Shown piece after piece: positions 28,064 to 37,944 of a DNA stretch of 64,000 nt; position 1 is the first letter of the stretch; each line of letters begins with the position of its first letter. The position numbers and the translations under genes were made by a program. The stretch spans positions 740,928-804,927 of the forward strand of contig NZ_JACVXD010000001.1 in assembly GCF_014596975.1 (NCBI RefSeq), written 5' to 3'. The stretch is from Aestuariibaculum marinum (GTDB lineage Bacteria; Bacteroidota; Bacteroidia; Flavobacteriales; Flavobacteriaceae). The notes beneath the pieces were generated by a model, which saw only the letters and a program-made list of their open reading frames with translations, was not told the origin of the DNA and made no database searches.

Positions 28064-29437
28064 TTAAGCCATTGTTTCCAATATCATCTCAATATCACGC
28101 TCGGTGGTATCAGGATTGATGAAACAGAAACGAGAAACCGTTTCGAAACCATCACCAGTTTTCCATTTAGTAGGTGTTACCAAAGCGAACCCTTTTTTAT
28201 GATTATCGTAGGTCCAGTTGGTGTAATCCTGAGGTTTCCAGCCTTTTCTACGGTATAATACACAAGATAAACTTGGCTCTCTTACTAATTCTAAATACGG
28301 GCTTTCTTCTATCATTTTACCAGCAATTTGTGCCAGTTCTACACCACGTTCTACCGCTTCTTTATACTTATCTGTTCCGTGCATAGCTAAGGAGAACCAT
28401 AAAGGCAACCCTCTAACACGTCTGGTTAACTGTATTTGGTAATCGGTTGGATTAAATCCGTGAGCGCCTTCATCTTTAAAGATATCTAAATACGAGCCTT
28501 GTTGCGAGTGGGCTTGTTTTGCTAATTCTGGCTCCTTATAAATTACTGCTCCACAGTCGTAAGGAGAGAATAACCATTTATGTGGATCTATAGTTACACT
28601 ATCCGCCTTATTAATTCCAACAAATAAATGCTTAACAGAATCGGCTAATAAAGCCCCCCCACCATAAGCGGCATCAACGTGAAACCATAAATTTTCTTCT
28701 GCACAAATATCTGCTATTCCATCTAAATCGTCTACAATACCCGCATTGGTTGTTCCTCCGGTACCAACAACTGCAAAAAGTCGCTCGCGTTCCATTGGAG
28801 ATAAACCATCGATAGTCGCCCGTAATGCTGAGGCCTCTAAACGGTCTTCTGTATCTACTAAATGCACATCGATGTCTGCCACTTTTGCCATCGCTTTAAC
28901 CGATGAGTGCGCCCCGATAGATGTGATGATTAATCCTTTTTGTCCTTTATGCGTTGTATCGTTAGTACGCCAATTTTCACGTGCCGTAACAATTGCAGAA
29001 AGGTTAGCCGATGTACCTCCACTAGTAAAGACTCCAAAAGCGCCTTCCGGCATGCCCGTTAAAGACACAATCCATTTCATGGCTTCATTTTCACAAAATA
29101 TCCCTCCTGCACCTTCCATCCAGTAAGCCCCATGAATACTTGATGCTGCCGTAATTAAATCGAACATAATAGCCGCTCTGGTTGGCGACGCTGGTACAAA
29201 CGCCAGGTTTCTCGGGTGATCTACCGGTACATTTGCCTTAGATAAGTGCTCTTTCCATAAGTTAAAGGCATATTCTCCACCAACACCTTTTTCGGTAATG
29301 GTTTCTCCTACTAATGCTTTTAACTCTTCATACTTTTTAGGTTTCCCAATAGGGTGCTCAACTTCTGATACTCGTCCAATGACATATTTCATGACGTCTA
29401 ACGTCATTTCAATAAGTCCCATGTCAATTTTATGCAT
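28064..29437 (-). CDS. PLP-dependent group II amino-acid decarboxylase
   Basis: Cytoplasmic PLP enzyme of 457 residues. It shows FGVFTSGGTSANLSAI (PLP phosphate binding), HVDAAYGGG (Asp to the pyridine N) and TIDPHKWLFSPYDCGA with the Schiff-base Lys near 285. These are hallmarks of group II decarboxylases (glutamate, aromatic amino acid, 2,4-diaminobutyrate, aspartate 1-decarboxylase). Substrate choice cannot be made by eye. It starts 9 nt after bshC on the same strand, so both share a transcript, and a cysteine- or aspartate-related role would fit that context. Confidence 0.92.
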   Translation of the reverse strand: MHKIDMGLIEMTLDVMKYVIGRVSEVEHPIGKPKKYEELKALVGETITEKGVGGEYAFNLWKEHLSKANVPVDHPRNLAFVPASPTRAAIMFDLITAASSIHGAYWMEGAGGIFCENEAMKWIVSLTGMPEGAFGVFTSGGTSANLSAIVTARENWRTNDTTHKGQKGLIITSIGAHSSVKAMAKVADIDVHLVDTEDRLEASALRATIDGLSPMERERLFAVVGTGGTTNAGIVDDLDGIADICAEENLWFHVDAAYGGGALLADSVKHLFVGINKADSVTIDPHKWLFSPYDCGAVIYKEPELAKQAHSQQGSYLDIFKDEGAHGFNPTDYQIQLTRRVRGLPLWFSLAMHGTDKYKEAVERGVELAQIAGKMIEESPYLELVREPSLSCVLYRRKGWKPQDYTNWTYDNHKKGFALVTPTKWKTGDGFETVSRFCFINPDTTERDIEMILETMA

Positions 29438-29446
29438 GCTTACTAT

Positions 29447-31048
29447 TTATAATTTTAAAAGAGAAAATTCCTTATTTAAAGGATTAAGATGTTTAATAAG
29501 TTCAGGAATTAACAATTTACCATACTCTAAATAAAACTGAGAGAAATTAGTGTTGCGCTCCTGTAAACTTTGGTTCGGAAATAATTCGTTTTGCAGGTCC
29601 GTCATTCTTGACACCTGATCTGCCAATGCTTTTTTCTGTGCTTTTAGCAAACGTTTTTCTAAATGTTCTAAACCTTTAATTTGTTTTACTTCCTGAGCTT
29701 TTACTGCTCCTAAAAACGATTTATCAGTTTGTTCTGCTAAAGCATATAAGTCTTCAAATTGCTTTTGAAGTGTTTCTTTTTGTGCTGAAAAATCGATATC
29801 TATATTCGATATTTCGCGTACTTTTTTATTGATAAACGTCGATTGCTTTAAAAAGATATCGTTCGTTGAAATATTTAAATTCTGAAGTTTTTTATGCTGA
29901 CTTTCGGTTTCTACCAATACTGAGTTACGAAGCAACAACACCGGAAACGGTACATTTACTTTATTAAAGAATTGTTTCAACTGAAACCAATATGCCAATT
30001 CTCCGCCTCCACCAATGTAACACAGGTTAGGCAAAATGACTTCCTGATATAACGGACGTGTAATGACATTTGGACTAAAACGCTCCGGAAACTCATTAAG
30101 TTCCTGCTCTATTTCAGCTTTCGTCCAGGCAAGATTAGTATTTAAAACACTAAACCTTTCGTTTTCAAAAACAATACGTTCACGTAATCCTTCTTTAATG
30201 TAAAACACATTAATTTCCCGGGGATTAACTTGAATCGTATAATCGTTATTTACTGCATTTAATTGCTCGCTCGTTTCTGTAACGTTTGTAAACGACGTGT
30301 TGTTAAACAATTCTTCCTTTATAAAAGGTATTAACTCTTGCTTTAAAACTTTATCATTAGCATCGATGATAACTAAGCCATAATCTTTAAATAATTCGTT
30401 TGCCAAATATCTTGTGGCATCAGCTAAATTATCATGCTCTAAATAAGCCGATTTAAAAAGCTCTTTTAAATACTCTGCATTTTTACTATTACCTAGCTCT
30501 AAAGCGAACAGATTAAAAACATCGTCTAAACCGTCGGTAGATAATTCACCGACAGGTCCCTCTGCTGTTCTATTCCATTGTACCTTTTTACCATTAAAAT
30601 TGAAATAATTGATTTCTTCAAAATCATGGTCTTCGGTTGCCATCCAATACACCGGAACGAAATTATAATCAGGATAGGCTTCCTTTAAATCCTTGGAAAG
30701 GTTAATTGCCGACACAATTTTATACAAAAAATACAACGGCCCGGTAAATAAATTTAATTGGTGACCTGTTGTAATGGTAAAGGTGTTTTCTGTTTGTAAC
30801 GCATCAATATGACTTAAGGTCAACTCTGATGTTTCAACTTTTCTATACTGGTTTTTCAGAGCTTTAACCAAAGTTAATCTTGACTCTAAACTAAAACTTG
30901 ATGCTTTTTCTTCTATTTGTTCCTTGAAATTATCAAGGTTTGGAAAACGGTTGTAGAACGGTTTCAATCGCGGGTTTTCATCCAGATAATCGCAGATAAG
31001 GCTCGAAAAATATCCTGTGTTTTTAAATGAAATACCGTCTAATAACAT
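29447..31048 (-). CDS. bshC: Bacillithiol biosynthesis cysteine-adding enzyme BshC
   Basis: Putative ligase that adds cysteine to glucosaminyl-malate in the last step of bacillithiol synthesis. Family features at 533 residues: TGHQLNLFTGPLYFLYKIVS (about 96-115), PVYWMATEDHDFEEINYFNF (about 133-152), NLCYIGGGGELAYWFQLKQF (about 335-360), and a long coiled coil (about 415-500). bshA and bshB are not in the window. A TATCTTTG box sits 30 nt upstream, and the PLP decarboxylase gene follows 9 nt later. This implies the host uses bacillithiol as its low-molecular-weight thiol, as in many Bacteroidota. Confidence 0.95.
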   Translation of the reverse strand: MLLDGISFKNTGYFSSLICDYLDENPRLKPFYNRFPNLDNFKEQIEEKASSFSLESRLTLVKALKNQYRKVETSELTLSHIDALQTENTFTITTGHQLNLFTGPLYFLYKIVSAINLSKDLKEAYPDYNFVPVYWMATEDHDFEEINYFNFNGKKVQWNRTAEGPVGELSTDGLDDVFNLFALELGNSKNAEYLKELFKSAYLEHDNLADATRYLANELFKDYGLVIIDANDKVLKQELIPFIKEELFNNTSFTNVTETSEQLNAVNNDYTIQVNPREINVFYIKEGLRERIVFENERFSVLNTNLAWTKAEIEQELNEFPERFSPNVITRPLYQEVILPNLCYIGGGGELAYWFQLKQFFNKVNVPFPVLLLRNSVLVETESQHKKLQNLNISTNDIFLKQSTFINKKVREISNIDIDFSAQKETLQKQFEDLYALAEQTDKSFLGAVKAQEVKQIKGLEHLEKRLLKAQKKALADQVSRMTDLQNELFPNQSLQERNTNFSQFYLEYGKLLIPELIKHLNPLNKEFSLLKL

Positions 31049-31077
31049 AGTTTATATTAAAAATTGAAACGCAGTTG

Positions 31078-31085
31078 CAAAGATA
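31078..31085 (-). promoter_or_regulatory. -7 box of bshC
   Basis: TATCTTTG on the minus strand, a perfect TAnnTTTG about 30 nt before the bshC ATG. The -33 element is not clear (TTA at about 22 nt). Confidence 0.45.
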
Positions 31086-31160
31086 TAGTTAATATAGTGG
31101 TAAAATCTAAAAATTTCGTTAAGAGTTTTTGTTTAAATTTATAATCTAATACTTTATACC

Positions 31161-31958
31161 GTGCTTGATTTTCTTTTAACCAGCGACGCCATCATGGCGC
31201 TACTAACATTAACCTTTTTAGAAATAATTTTAGGAATAGATAACATTGTTTTTATTTCGATAGCTGCTAATAAGCTTCCTGAAAGGCAACAATCTAAAGC
31301 CACAACTATAGGCTTATTACTAGCCATGATTCAACGTATCATCTTATTGTTTTTCGTCACCTTTTTAATTGGTTTAAAAGAACCATTTTACAACCTAAAC
31401 CTATCATGGTTGCAAATTTCAGTAAGCTGGCAGGCTATTATCCTATTTAGCGGCGGATTGTTTTTAATTTTTAAAAGCACTTCGGAAATTCATGAAAAAG
31501 TTGAACTGCCTCATCATGATGAAGACAGTATAAACAAAAAGAAATTGAAAAGTTTATCGCAAGCTCTGGTTCAAATATTACTTATCGATTTTATATTCTC
31601 AATAGATTCCATTTTAACAGCTGTAGGTATGACAAATGGTTTACACGAAAACCACAACTACAATCTCATGTTAATGATTATAGCCGTGGTTATTTCTATT
31701 TTTATTATGATTGGATTTGCGAACCCTATTCGGAAGTTCATTAACACACATCCCAGTATGCAAATATTAGGCTTAGCCTTTTTAATCCTTATCGGTTTTA
31801 TGCTAATTACTGAAGCTGCTCACCTGTCTCACACCGAATTATTTGGAAACACAGTTGGTGCCATACCTAAAGGGTATCTATATTTTGCAATCGCTTTTTC
31901 GTTGTTCGTTGAGTTTTTAAACTTTAGAATTCAGAAAAAACAAAGAAAATTAGAATAA
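31161..31958 (+). CDS. TerC-family integral membrane protein
   Basis: Membrane protein of 265 residues with about seven TM helices. Acidic motifs sit within the helices (FLEIILGIDNIVFISIAANK near 20-40; IDFIFSIDSILTAVGMTNG near 140-160), the signature of the TerC/Alx family implicated in Mn2+ or other metal export and tellurite resistance. It starts at GTG (31161), which follows a degenerate -7 box by 3 nt (TTG-N18-TACTTTAT-ACC-GTG). Its 3' end overlaps parC by 9 nt, convergently. The transported ion is not visible. Confidence 0.92.
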   Translation: MLDFLLTSDAIMALLTLTFLEIILGIDNIVFISIAANKLPERQQSKATTIGLLLAMIQRIILLFFVTFLIGLKEPFYNLNLSWLQISVSWQAIILFSGGLFLIFKSTSEIHEKVELPHHDEDSINKKKLKSLSQALVQILLIDFIFSIDSILTAVGMTNGLHENHNYNLMLMIIAVVISIFIMIGFANPIRKFINTHPSMQILGLAFLILIGFMLITEAAHLSHTELFGNTVGAIPKGYLYFAIAFSLFVEFLNFRIQKKQRKLE

Positions 31959-34550
31959 AGTTGTTTGAGACTCATCAGATTCTTCATCGCCCTCAATGAT
32001 ATCTTCATCAACAACTTCTAAATCATCGGCATGAACCTCTTCTGGTTCCTCAAATGGTAAGGGATCTAACAAATTGATTTGTTTAACCTTGTCTTTTGTT
32101 AATTGATTTCCAATTGCTGAAATTCCTTTAATAGCAATAAATTCTTCTAAGTTAACTTCTAAATTCTCTTTTCTGTCTTTACCCCGTTCTTTAACAAACT
32201 CCACTTCGGCCATTGGCAACCAATCAGTAGAAACTATTTCTAAGCGTGAATTTTCATGCTCTGGAATAAATGATTCTTCTCTGCCTTCATTTTCAATTAA
32301 AAAACGTTTTACGTAATATAATTCACGTTCACCGTTGTAATAAATAGCTGAAACAGGCTTTTTAGGTATCCATTTTTCCAACACAATCATATCGTTATCG
32401 AAATGTAGTGTCACCTCAGGGGTAACAGTTTTAACGACACCTTTCTGATTTATAATCAACAATTTGTCTTCACCTCTAAATTCACCTAAAAGTTCACCTC
32501 TACCATCAACATTCAAACGCTGAACCGTTTCATCGAACCAGATTTTACGTGGTTTTAATGTTGAAACCCCTTTTTCTTTTAGTTCTACTTTTTTAATGGT
32601 ATACTTAGTAACCAGGTTCCCTTTAGACTGTCGACCTTTAATTAAAATATCAGCAAAATCGATATCCCATTTCAACTTCTTAATACTTCCAGCTTGTCGC
32701 AATAAAATGGTAACCACTTCGGCTTCTCCATTTGGATTTGCAGAGAAATATAATAAAGTTGATCCTTTATTTCCATTAGTTAAATCGTATTCTCGATCTC
32801 TGGTAACACTCGTTACATTAAAACGCTTTATGTACGAAGGCCCACCTTTGCCATCTCTGTAAATAAGATTATAAATGGTTCGCTTATCTTTTTTCTTAAA
32901 TACCGCAACATGAATAATATCCTTACCAACAAAGGTTTTAGAGTCTACCTTAGTCACCATCATGCTACCATTTTTGGTAAACACAATAACGTCGTCTATA
33001 TCGCTACAATCACACACGTACTCGTCGCGTTTCAAAGACGTCCCTACGAAACCTTCTTCACGATTAACATAAAGTTTGGTATTACGAATAACTACTTTAG
33101 TGGCATCTACATCATCAAATGTCCGAATCTCGGTTTTACGCTCACGCCCTTCACCATATTCCTTTTTTAATCTGGTAAAATACGCTATAGCATAATCGAT
33201 TAGGTGCTCTAAATGGTGTTTTATTTGAGCAATTTGCTCTTCTAAAGCGTCAATTTTTTGTTGTGCTTTATCAATATCGAATTTCGAAATACGCTTAATA
33301 CGAATTTCTGTAAGTCGCACAATATCATCTTCGGTTACCGCGCGCTTTAAATGTTTTATATGCGGTTGAAGTCCTTTGTCGATAGCTTGAATAACACCTT
33401 CCCAGGTTTCTTCTTCCTCGATATCACGGTATACCCTATTCTCTATAAAAATACGCTCCAATGAAGCAAAGTGCCACTGTTCCTCAAATTCCCCAAGTTT
33501 TATTTCTAAATCCTGCTTTAATAACTGAACCGTATTATCGGTACTACGGCGAAGCATTTCGCTAACACCTATAAATAATGGTTTGTTATCTTCAATAACG
33601 CATCCCAATGGGGAAATAGAACTCTCACAACTTGTAAACGCATATAAAGCATCAATGGTTTTATCTGGCGATAGCCCTGCAGGGAGATGTACCAAAATTT
33701 CAACCTGAGCAGCTGTATTGTCTTCAATACGTTTTACCTTAATTTTGCCTTTGTCATTCGCCTTTAATATAGAGTCTATCAGCGATGATGTATTGGTACC
33801 ATAAGGCAACTCGGTAATCACCAAAGTATTTTTATCTAACTGAGATATTTTAGCTCGAACACGAACTTTACCACCTCTTAAACCATCATTATAGTTTGAG
33901 AAATCGGCAATTCCCGCTGTTGGAAAATCCGGAACCAAGGTAAATCGCTTACCTTGTAAATGTTTTACCGAAGCATCGATTAATTCGATAAAGTTATGCG
34001 GCAATATTTTTGTTGAAAGTCCTACAGCAATACCTTCGCCTCCTTGCGCTAAAAGCAATGGAAACATAACTGGCAAATTTATAGGCTCTTTACGACGGCC
34101 ATCGTATGAGGCCTGCCATTCGGTAATTTTGGGGTTGTAAACAACATCGAGCGCAAATTTTGATAAACGCGCTTCGATATAACGAGAAGCAGCAGCACCA
34201 TCGCCTGTTAATATATTACCCCAGTTTCCCTGGGTATCAATTAACAAATCTTTTTGACCTATTTGCACCATCGCATCGGCGATACTCGCATCTCCGTGGG
34301 GATGGTACTGCATAGTGTGCCCTACAATATTAGCTACTTTATTATAACGTCCATCATCCAAATCTTTCATTGAATGCATGATACGACGTTGTACGGGTTT
34401 AAATCCGTCTTCTATTGCAGGCACGGCACGTTCTAATATAACGTACGAGGCATAATCTAAAAACCAGTCTTTGTACATTCCCGTAACCCGGGTAATTGTT
34501 TCTTGTGGTTCGTCTTGTTCGTTAATTAAATCGTCGCCTTCTTCAATCAT
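31950..34550 (-). CDS. parC: DNA topoisomerase IV subunit A (ParC)
   Basis: DNA-cleaving subunit of a type IIA topoisomerase, 866 residues. The breakage-reunion domain has QRRIMHSMKDLDDGRYNKVA and HPHGDASIADAMV, and the active-site Tyr is in DGAAASRYIEARLSKFA (near 124). A coiled coil (IDALEEQIAQIKHHLEHL) joins the C-terminal beta-pinwheel, which has no clear GyrA-box, and an acidic tail ends the protein. With ParE close upstream, ParC is favoured over GyrA. A 47-codon ORF ends 9 nt before its start, and it overlaps terC by 9 nt at the 3' end. Confidence 0.93.
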   Translation of the reverse strand: MIEEGDDLINEQDEPQETITRVTGMYKDWFLDYASYVILERAVPAIEDGFKPVQRRIMHSMKDLDDGRYNKVANIVGHTMQYHPHGDASIADAMVQIGQKDLLIDTQGNWGNILTGDGAAASRYIEARLSKFALDVVYNPKITEWQASYDGRRKEPINLPVMFPLLLAQGGEGIAVGLSTKILPHNFIELIDASVKHLQGKRFTLVPDFPTAGIADFSNYNDGLRGGKVRVRAKISQLDKNTLVITELPYGTNTSSLIDSILKANDKGKIKVKRIEDNTAAQVEILVHLPAGLSPDKTIDALYAFTSCESSISPLGCVIEDNKPLFIGVSEMLRRSTDNTVQLLKQDLEIKLGEFEEQWHFASLERIFIENRVYRDIEEEETWEGVIQAIDKGLQPHIKHLKRAVTEDDIVRLTEIRIKRISKFDIDKAQQKIDALEEQIAQIKHHLEHLIDYAIAYFTRLKKEYGEGRERKTEIRTFDDVDATKVVIRNTKLYVNREEGFVGTSLKRDEYVCDCSDIDDVIVFTKNGSMMVTKVDSKTFVGKDIIHVAVFKKKDKRTIYNLIYRDGKGGPSYIKRFNVTSVTRDREYDLTNGNKGSTLLYFSANPNGEAEVVTILLRQAGSIKKLKWDIDFADILIKGRQSKGNLVTKYTIKKVELKEKGVSTLKPRKIWFDETVQRLNVDGRGELLGEFRGEDKLLIINQKGVVKTVTPEVTLHFDNDMIVLEKWIPKKPVSAIYYNGERELYYVKRFLIENEGREESFIPEHENSRLEIVSTDWLPMAEVEFVKERGKDRKENLEVNLEEFIAIKGISAIGNQLTKDKVKQINLLDPLPFEEPEEVHADDLEVVDEDIIEGDEESDESQTTLF

Positions 34551-34559
34551 TTAATTGTG

Positions 34560-34703
34560 TTAGTTTTCTTTAGGCTTTCCGCTAAGCGTTACTCGCCCTT
34601 TGATTTTAATTTTACGTTTTCTGTTTACTGTACTAGTTGCTTCAACATGTAAATGAGAATAATCTCTTTTTGTTTCGTTTAATTTTTCTGCGATATATAA
34701 CAT
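34560..34703 (-). CDS. Small basic 47-residue ORF ahead of parC
   Basis: A short reading frame too small for routine listings. It starts at the ATG at 34703 with a normal A-rich leader (AAAACAAAATACA), has a perfect -7 box about 54 nt upstream, and ends 9 nt before parC. The product begins MLYIAEKLNETKRDYSHLHV and continues with a very basic stretch (VNRKRKIKIKGRV), ending GKPKEN; there are no Cys, signal or TM segment. The composition suits a nucleic-acid-binding or ribosome-associated peptide. It may be a real gene in the parC operon or a regulatory upstream ORF. I do not recognise a family. Confidence 0.55.
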   Translation of the reverse strand: MLYIAEKLNETKRDYSHLHVEATSTVNRKRKIKIKGRVTLSGKPKEN

Positions 34704-34756
34704 TGTATTTTGTTTTTAGGCCTGCTTAACACAGGGAATTATTATTTTTTACAGTG

Positions 34757-34764
34757 CAAAAATA
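34757..34764 (-). promoter_or_regulatory. -7 box of the small ORF-parC unit
   Basis: Minus-strand TATTTTTG, a perfect TAnnTTTG, followed by CACTG. No TTG is seen at 17-23 nt upstream (one lies at 12 nt). It predicts an mRNA start near 34750. Confidence 0.45.
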
Positions 34765-34865
34765 ATTCTAAACATACAATGTCCGTATCTACTTTAACGA
34801 AACTTTATCATCATATTCTTAATTTAACCATGAAATAATGATTTATTAATAATTTAAAAGTATGA

Positions 34866-36716
34866 TTATTCAATAATATCTAATTCAACTTTCAGATTAT
34901 CAATAATAAATTCTTGTCTTGAAGGTGTATTTTTCCCCATATAAAAGGATAATAATTCTTCAATAGACATATTATTATCCAGCATCACCGGATCTAAACG
35001 GATATCTTCACCAATAAAGTGCTTAAACTCATCGGGGGAAATCTCACCCAAACCTTTAAATCGTGTAATTTCCGGTTTAGGTTTTAATTTTTCAATCGCG
35101 TTAATTCGTTCCTCTTCTGTATAACAATAAATAGTTTCTTTCTTGTTTCTTACCCTAAATAATGGGGTTTGTAATATATAAAGATGTCCTTCTTTAATGA
35201 CTTCAGGGAAAAACTGAAGAAAAAAGGTGATTAATAATAATCGTATGTGCATTCCATCGACATCAGCATCGGTTGCAATAACCACGTTGTTATAGCGTAA
35301 ATCTTCTAAGGATTCTTCTATATTTAAGGCCGCCTGCAACAGATTAAACTCTTCGTTTTCATAAACGATTTTTTTTGTAAGCCCATAACAGTTAAGTGGT
35401 TTACCCTTTAAGCTGAATACCGCCTGGGTATTCACATCACGTGATTTTGTAATACTACCGGAAGCCGAATCCCCCTCGGTAATAAACAAAGTCGTTTCAA
35501 GATTCCGTTCATTTTTAGTATCTCCAAAATGAACACGACAATCTCTTAATTTTTTATTGTGAAGACTGGCTTTTTTAGCGCGGTCTTTAGCTAACTTTCT
35601 AATTCCAGACAACTCTTTACGCTCACGCTCTGCCTGTAATATTTTACGCTGAAGCTTATCAGCTACCTCAGGATTTTTATGAAGAAAGTTATCGAGATGT
35701 GTTTTTATAAAATCGTTAACATAGGTTCTTACTGTTGGTAAATCCCCCCCCATATCGGTAGACCCTAACTTGGTTTTCGTCTGACTCTCGAACACGGGTT
35801 CCATTACCTTAATAGCAATAGCACTTACAACCGATTTTCTAACATCGGAAGCATCGTAATTTTTACCGTAAAATTCACGAATGGTTTTTACAACCGCTTC
35901 TCGGAAGGCATTTAAATGTGTTCCTCCCTGCGTTGTGTTTTGTCCGTTAACAAACGAATGATACTCCTCACTATATTGCGTTTTACTGTGTGTTATAGCG
36001 ACTTCTATATCGTCACCACGCAAATGGATAATAGGATACAACCTGTCATCTACATGTATGTTTTCAGATAATAAATCTTTTAGTCCGTGCTCGCTGTAAA
36101 ACTTCTCACCATTAAAAACAATGGTTAATCCAGGATTAAGATACACATAGTTTTTAAGCATCTTAACGATGTACTCATTTCTAAATTTATAATTTTTAAA
36201 AATGGTTTCATCGGGAACGAAAGACACTTTTGTTCCTTTGCGACGTGAGGTTTCTTCTAAAAATTCTTCATTAGTTAATTCACCTTTTTCGAATTCTGCC
36301 GAAGCCGATTTATTGTCACGAGTAGATTCAACTCTAAAATACGTTGATAACGCATTTACTGCTTTGGTACCTACCCCGTTTAATCCTACCGATTTTTTAA
36401 AGGCTTTAGAGTCGTATTTACCTCCGGTATTCATTTTAGAAACCACGTCTACCACCTTACCAAGCGGAATACCACGACCAAAATCTCGAACTATTACCTT
36501 GTTACCCTGAATAGAAATTTCGATGGTTTTACCCGCCCCCATAACAAACTCGTCAATAGAGTTATCTAGAACTTCCTTTAATAAAATGTAAATACCGTCG
36601 TCGGGAGAAGATCCATCACCGAGCTTACCGATATACATCCCTGGACGCATACGAATATGCTCTTTCCAGTCTAACGAACGTATATTATCTTCGGTGTAAT
36701 TGGTTTCTTCTGCCAT
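34866..36716 (-). CDS. parE: DNA topoisomerase IV subunit B (ParE)
   Basis: ATPase subunit partnering ParC, 616 residues. The GHKL ATPase domain has the Mg-binding Asn in [12 protein letters not shown], then [10 protein letters not shown] and [15 protein letters not shown] transducer domain follows, then the TOPRIM motifs EGDSASGSI and [16 protein letters not shown], and the C-terminal [15 protein letters not shown]. The length and the absence of GyrB-type insertions favour ParE. The 149 nt between its stop and the start of the small ORF hold that ORF's promoter, so parE and parC may be separately transcribed. A TATATTAG box (36750-36757) lies upstream. Confidence 0.94.
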   Translation of the reverse strand: MAEETNYTEDNIRSLDWKEHIRMRPGMYIGKLGDGSSPDDGIYILLKEVLDNSIDEFVMGAGKTIEISIQGNKVIVRDFGRGIPLGKVVDVVSKMNTGGKYDSKAFKKSVGLNGVGTKAVNALSTYFRVESTRDNKSASAEFEKGELTNEEFLEETSRRKGTKVSFVPDETIFKNYKFRNEYIVKMLKNYVYLNPGLTIVFNGEKFYSEHGLKDLLSENIHVDDRLYPIIHLRGDDIEVAITHSKTQYSEEYHSFVNGQNTTQGGTHLNAFREAVVKTIREFYGKNYDASDVRKSVVSAIAIKVMEPVFESQTKTKLGSTDMGGDLPTVRTYVNDFIKTHLDNFLHKNPEVADKLQRKILQAERERKELSGIRKLAKDRAKKASLHNKKLRDCRVHFGDTKNERNLETTLFITEGDSASGSITKSRDVNTQAVFSLKGKPLNCYGLTKKIVYENEEFNLLQAALNIEESLEDLRYNNVVIATDADVDGMHIRLLLITFFLQFFPEVIKEGHLYILQTPLFRVRNKKETIYCYTEEERINAIEKLKPKPEITRFKGLGEISPDEFKHFIGEDIRLDPVMLDNNMSIEELLSFYMGKNTPSRQEFIIDNLKVELDIIE

Positions 36717-36839
36717 AAAATTTCCAGTAAGTTAAATTGAGATTTGATGCTAATATAATACACTCGGTGAAAAAAAGAAACTTCATTTCGACAAAATAAT
36801 TAACAATATTTAACCTGTGTTTTGTTAAGAACCTCGAAA

Positions 36840-37745
36840 TTAATTTTTTGATTCTTTTTTTAAGGAGACAAATAATATTCCAATGATAACTATTAAAGCT
36901 CCAAAGAATTGCAACAAGGTTAATTTTTCGTTTAAGAAAATAGCTGCTAATATAATGGTCGATATGGGGCCAATCCCAGCGACAATAGCGAAATTTGACG
37001 AACTTATCATCTTTATAGACATCGACACCAAAAACGACGGAATAACCGTTGCAAAAACAGCTATTAAAAATCCGTAACCATATACCTGCCAAGGAAAACT
37101 AAACAGGCTGATTTCATTTATAAATCCGTAATGAATAAAGACACATACACAAGACACTAGCATGGCGTAAGATGTAAATTTCACCACACCAAACTTAGGA
37201 ATTAACCAACCTGTCCCTACCAGATATGACGCATAAGTTACTGCACTTAGAAAAATAAAGAATCCACCTAAATAAGTGTCATTTCCTGAAATAGCAACTT
37301 CATCCCAAAACGCAATAACCACACCTATATAAGTTAACAAAATGGCTCCCGCCTGTACTTTAGTTATCGGCTTCTTCAAAAATATCTTATTAAAAAACAA
37401 TACGATGGTTGGGTAGATAAACAGAATTATACGCTCTAAACTCGCCTTTATATAAGTCAACCCAACAAAATCAAAATAACTTGCTAAATAGTACCCTACA
37501 AATCCAAAAAACACGACCCAAACATAATCCTTTTTAGTTACTGGTAAGGTATTTCCTTTTTTTCTAGACAAAAGAGCAATCACCACATAAAAAGGAAACG
37601 AAAACAACATTCGCAACAACAACACACTTATTGCATCAACATCATATTGATAAGCCAGCTTAACCATAACAGCTTTTGAGGAAAATAATACGACTGCCAA
37701 TATTCCTATTAAAACACCGTAGATAAAGGATTGTGTTGATTTCAT
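36840..37745 (-). CDS. EamA/DMT-family transporter
   Basis: Integral membrane protein of 301 residues with ten hydrophobic helices in two EamA repeats of five, the drug/metabolite transporter fold. The first repeat starts FIYGVLIGILAVVLFSSKAV and the second near DTYLGGFFIFLSAVTYASYL. The substrate (amino acid, nucleoside or drug) cannot be told. The C-terminus is short and basic (SLKKESKN). It is divergent from the transglutaminase/PNGase pair and upstream of parE on the same strand, with a 123-nt gap. Confidence 0.92.
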   Translation of the reverse strand: MKSTQSFIYGVLIGILAVVLFSSKAVMVKLAYQYDVDAISVLLLRMLFSFPFYVVIALLSRKKGNTLPVTKKDYVWVVFFGFVGYYLASYFDFVGLTYIKASLERIILFIYPTIVLFFNKIFLKKPITKVQAGAILLTYIGVVIAFWDEVAISGNDTYLGGFFIFLSAVTYASYLVGTGWLIPKFGVVKFTSYAMLVSCVCVFIHYGFINEISLFSFPWQVYGYGFLIAVFATVIPSFLVSMSIKMISSSNFAIVAGIGPISTIILAAIFLNEKLTLLQFFGALIVIIGILFVSLKKESKN

Positions 37746-37944
37746 CTGCTAATTTCTATTTAATTTCAACCTTTATACAAGATTCATTTCACAAAACGAA
37801 GGTAAAACCCAATTTTAAAACAACACGTGGTTATAACAAAATATTACGATGTTCAGATTAGCAAACATGTTGTTAGTCGAAATTTCAAAGCCTGAATTTG
37901 ACTTTTTTCATAATTTGACACATTCACACATATTAACCCAAAAC

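Noticed and set aside
36685..37092. A 135-codon frame on the minus strand overlapping the EamA gene
   Set aside because: It lies in another frame of the clearly coding transporter and has a Cys/Tyr/Phe-rich composition without a recognisable fold.
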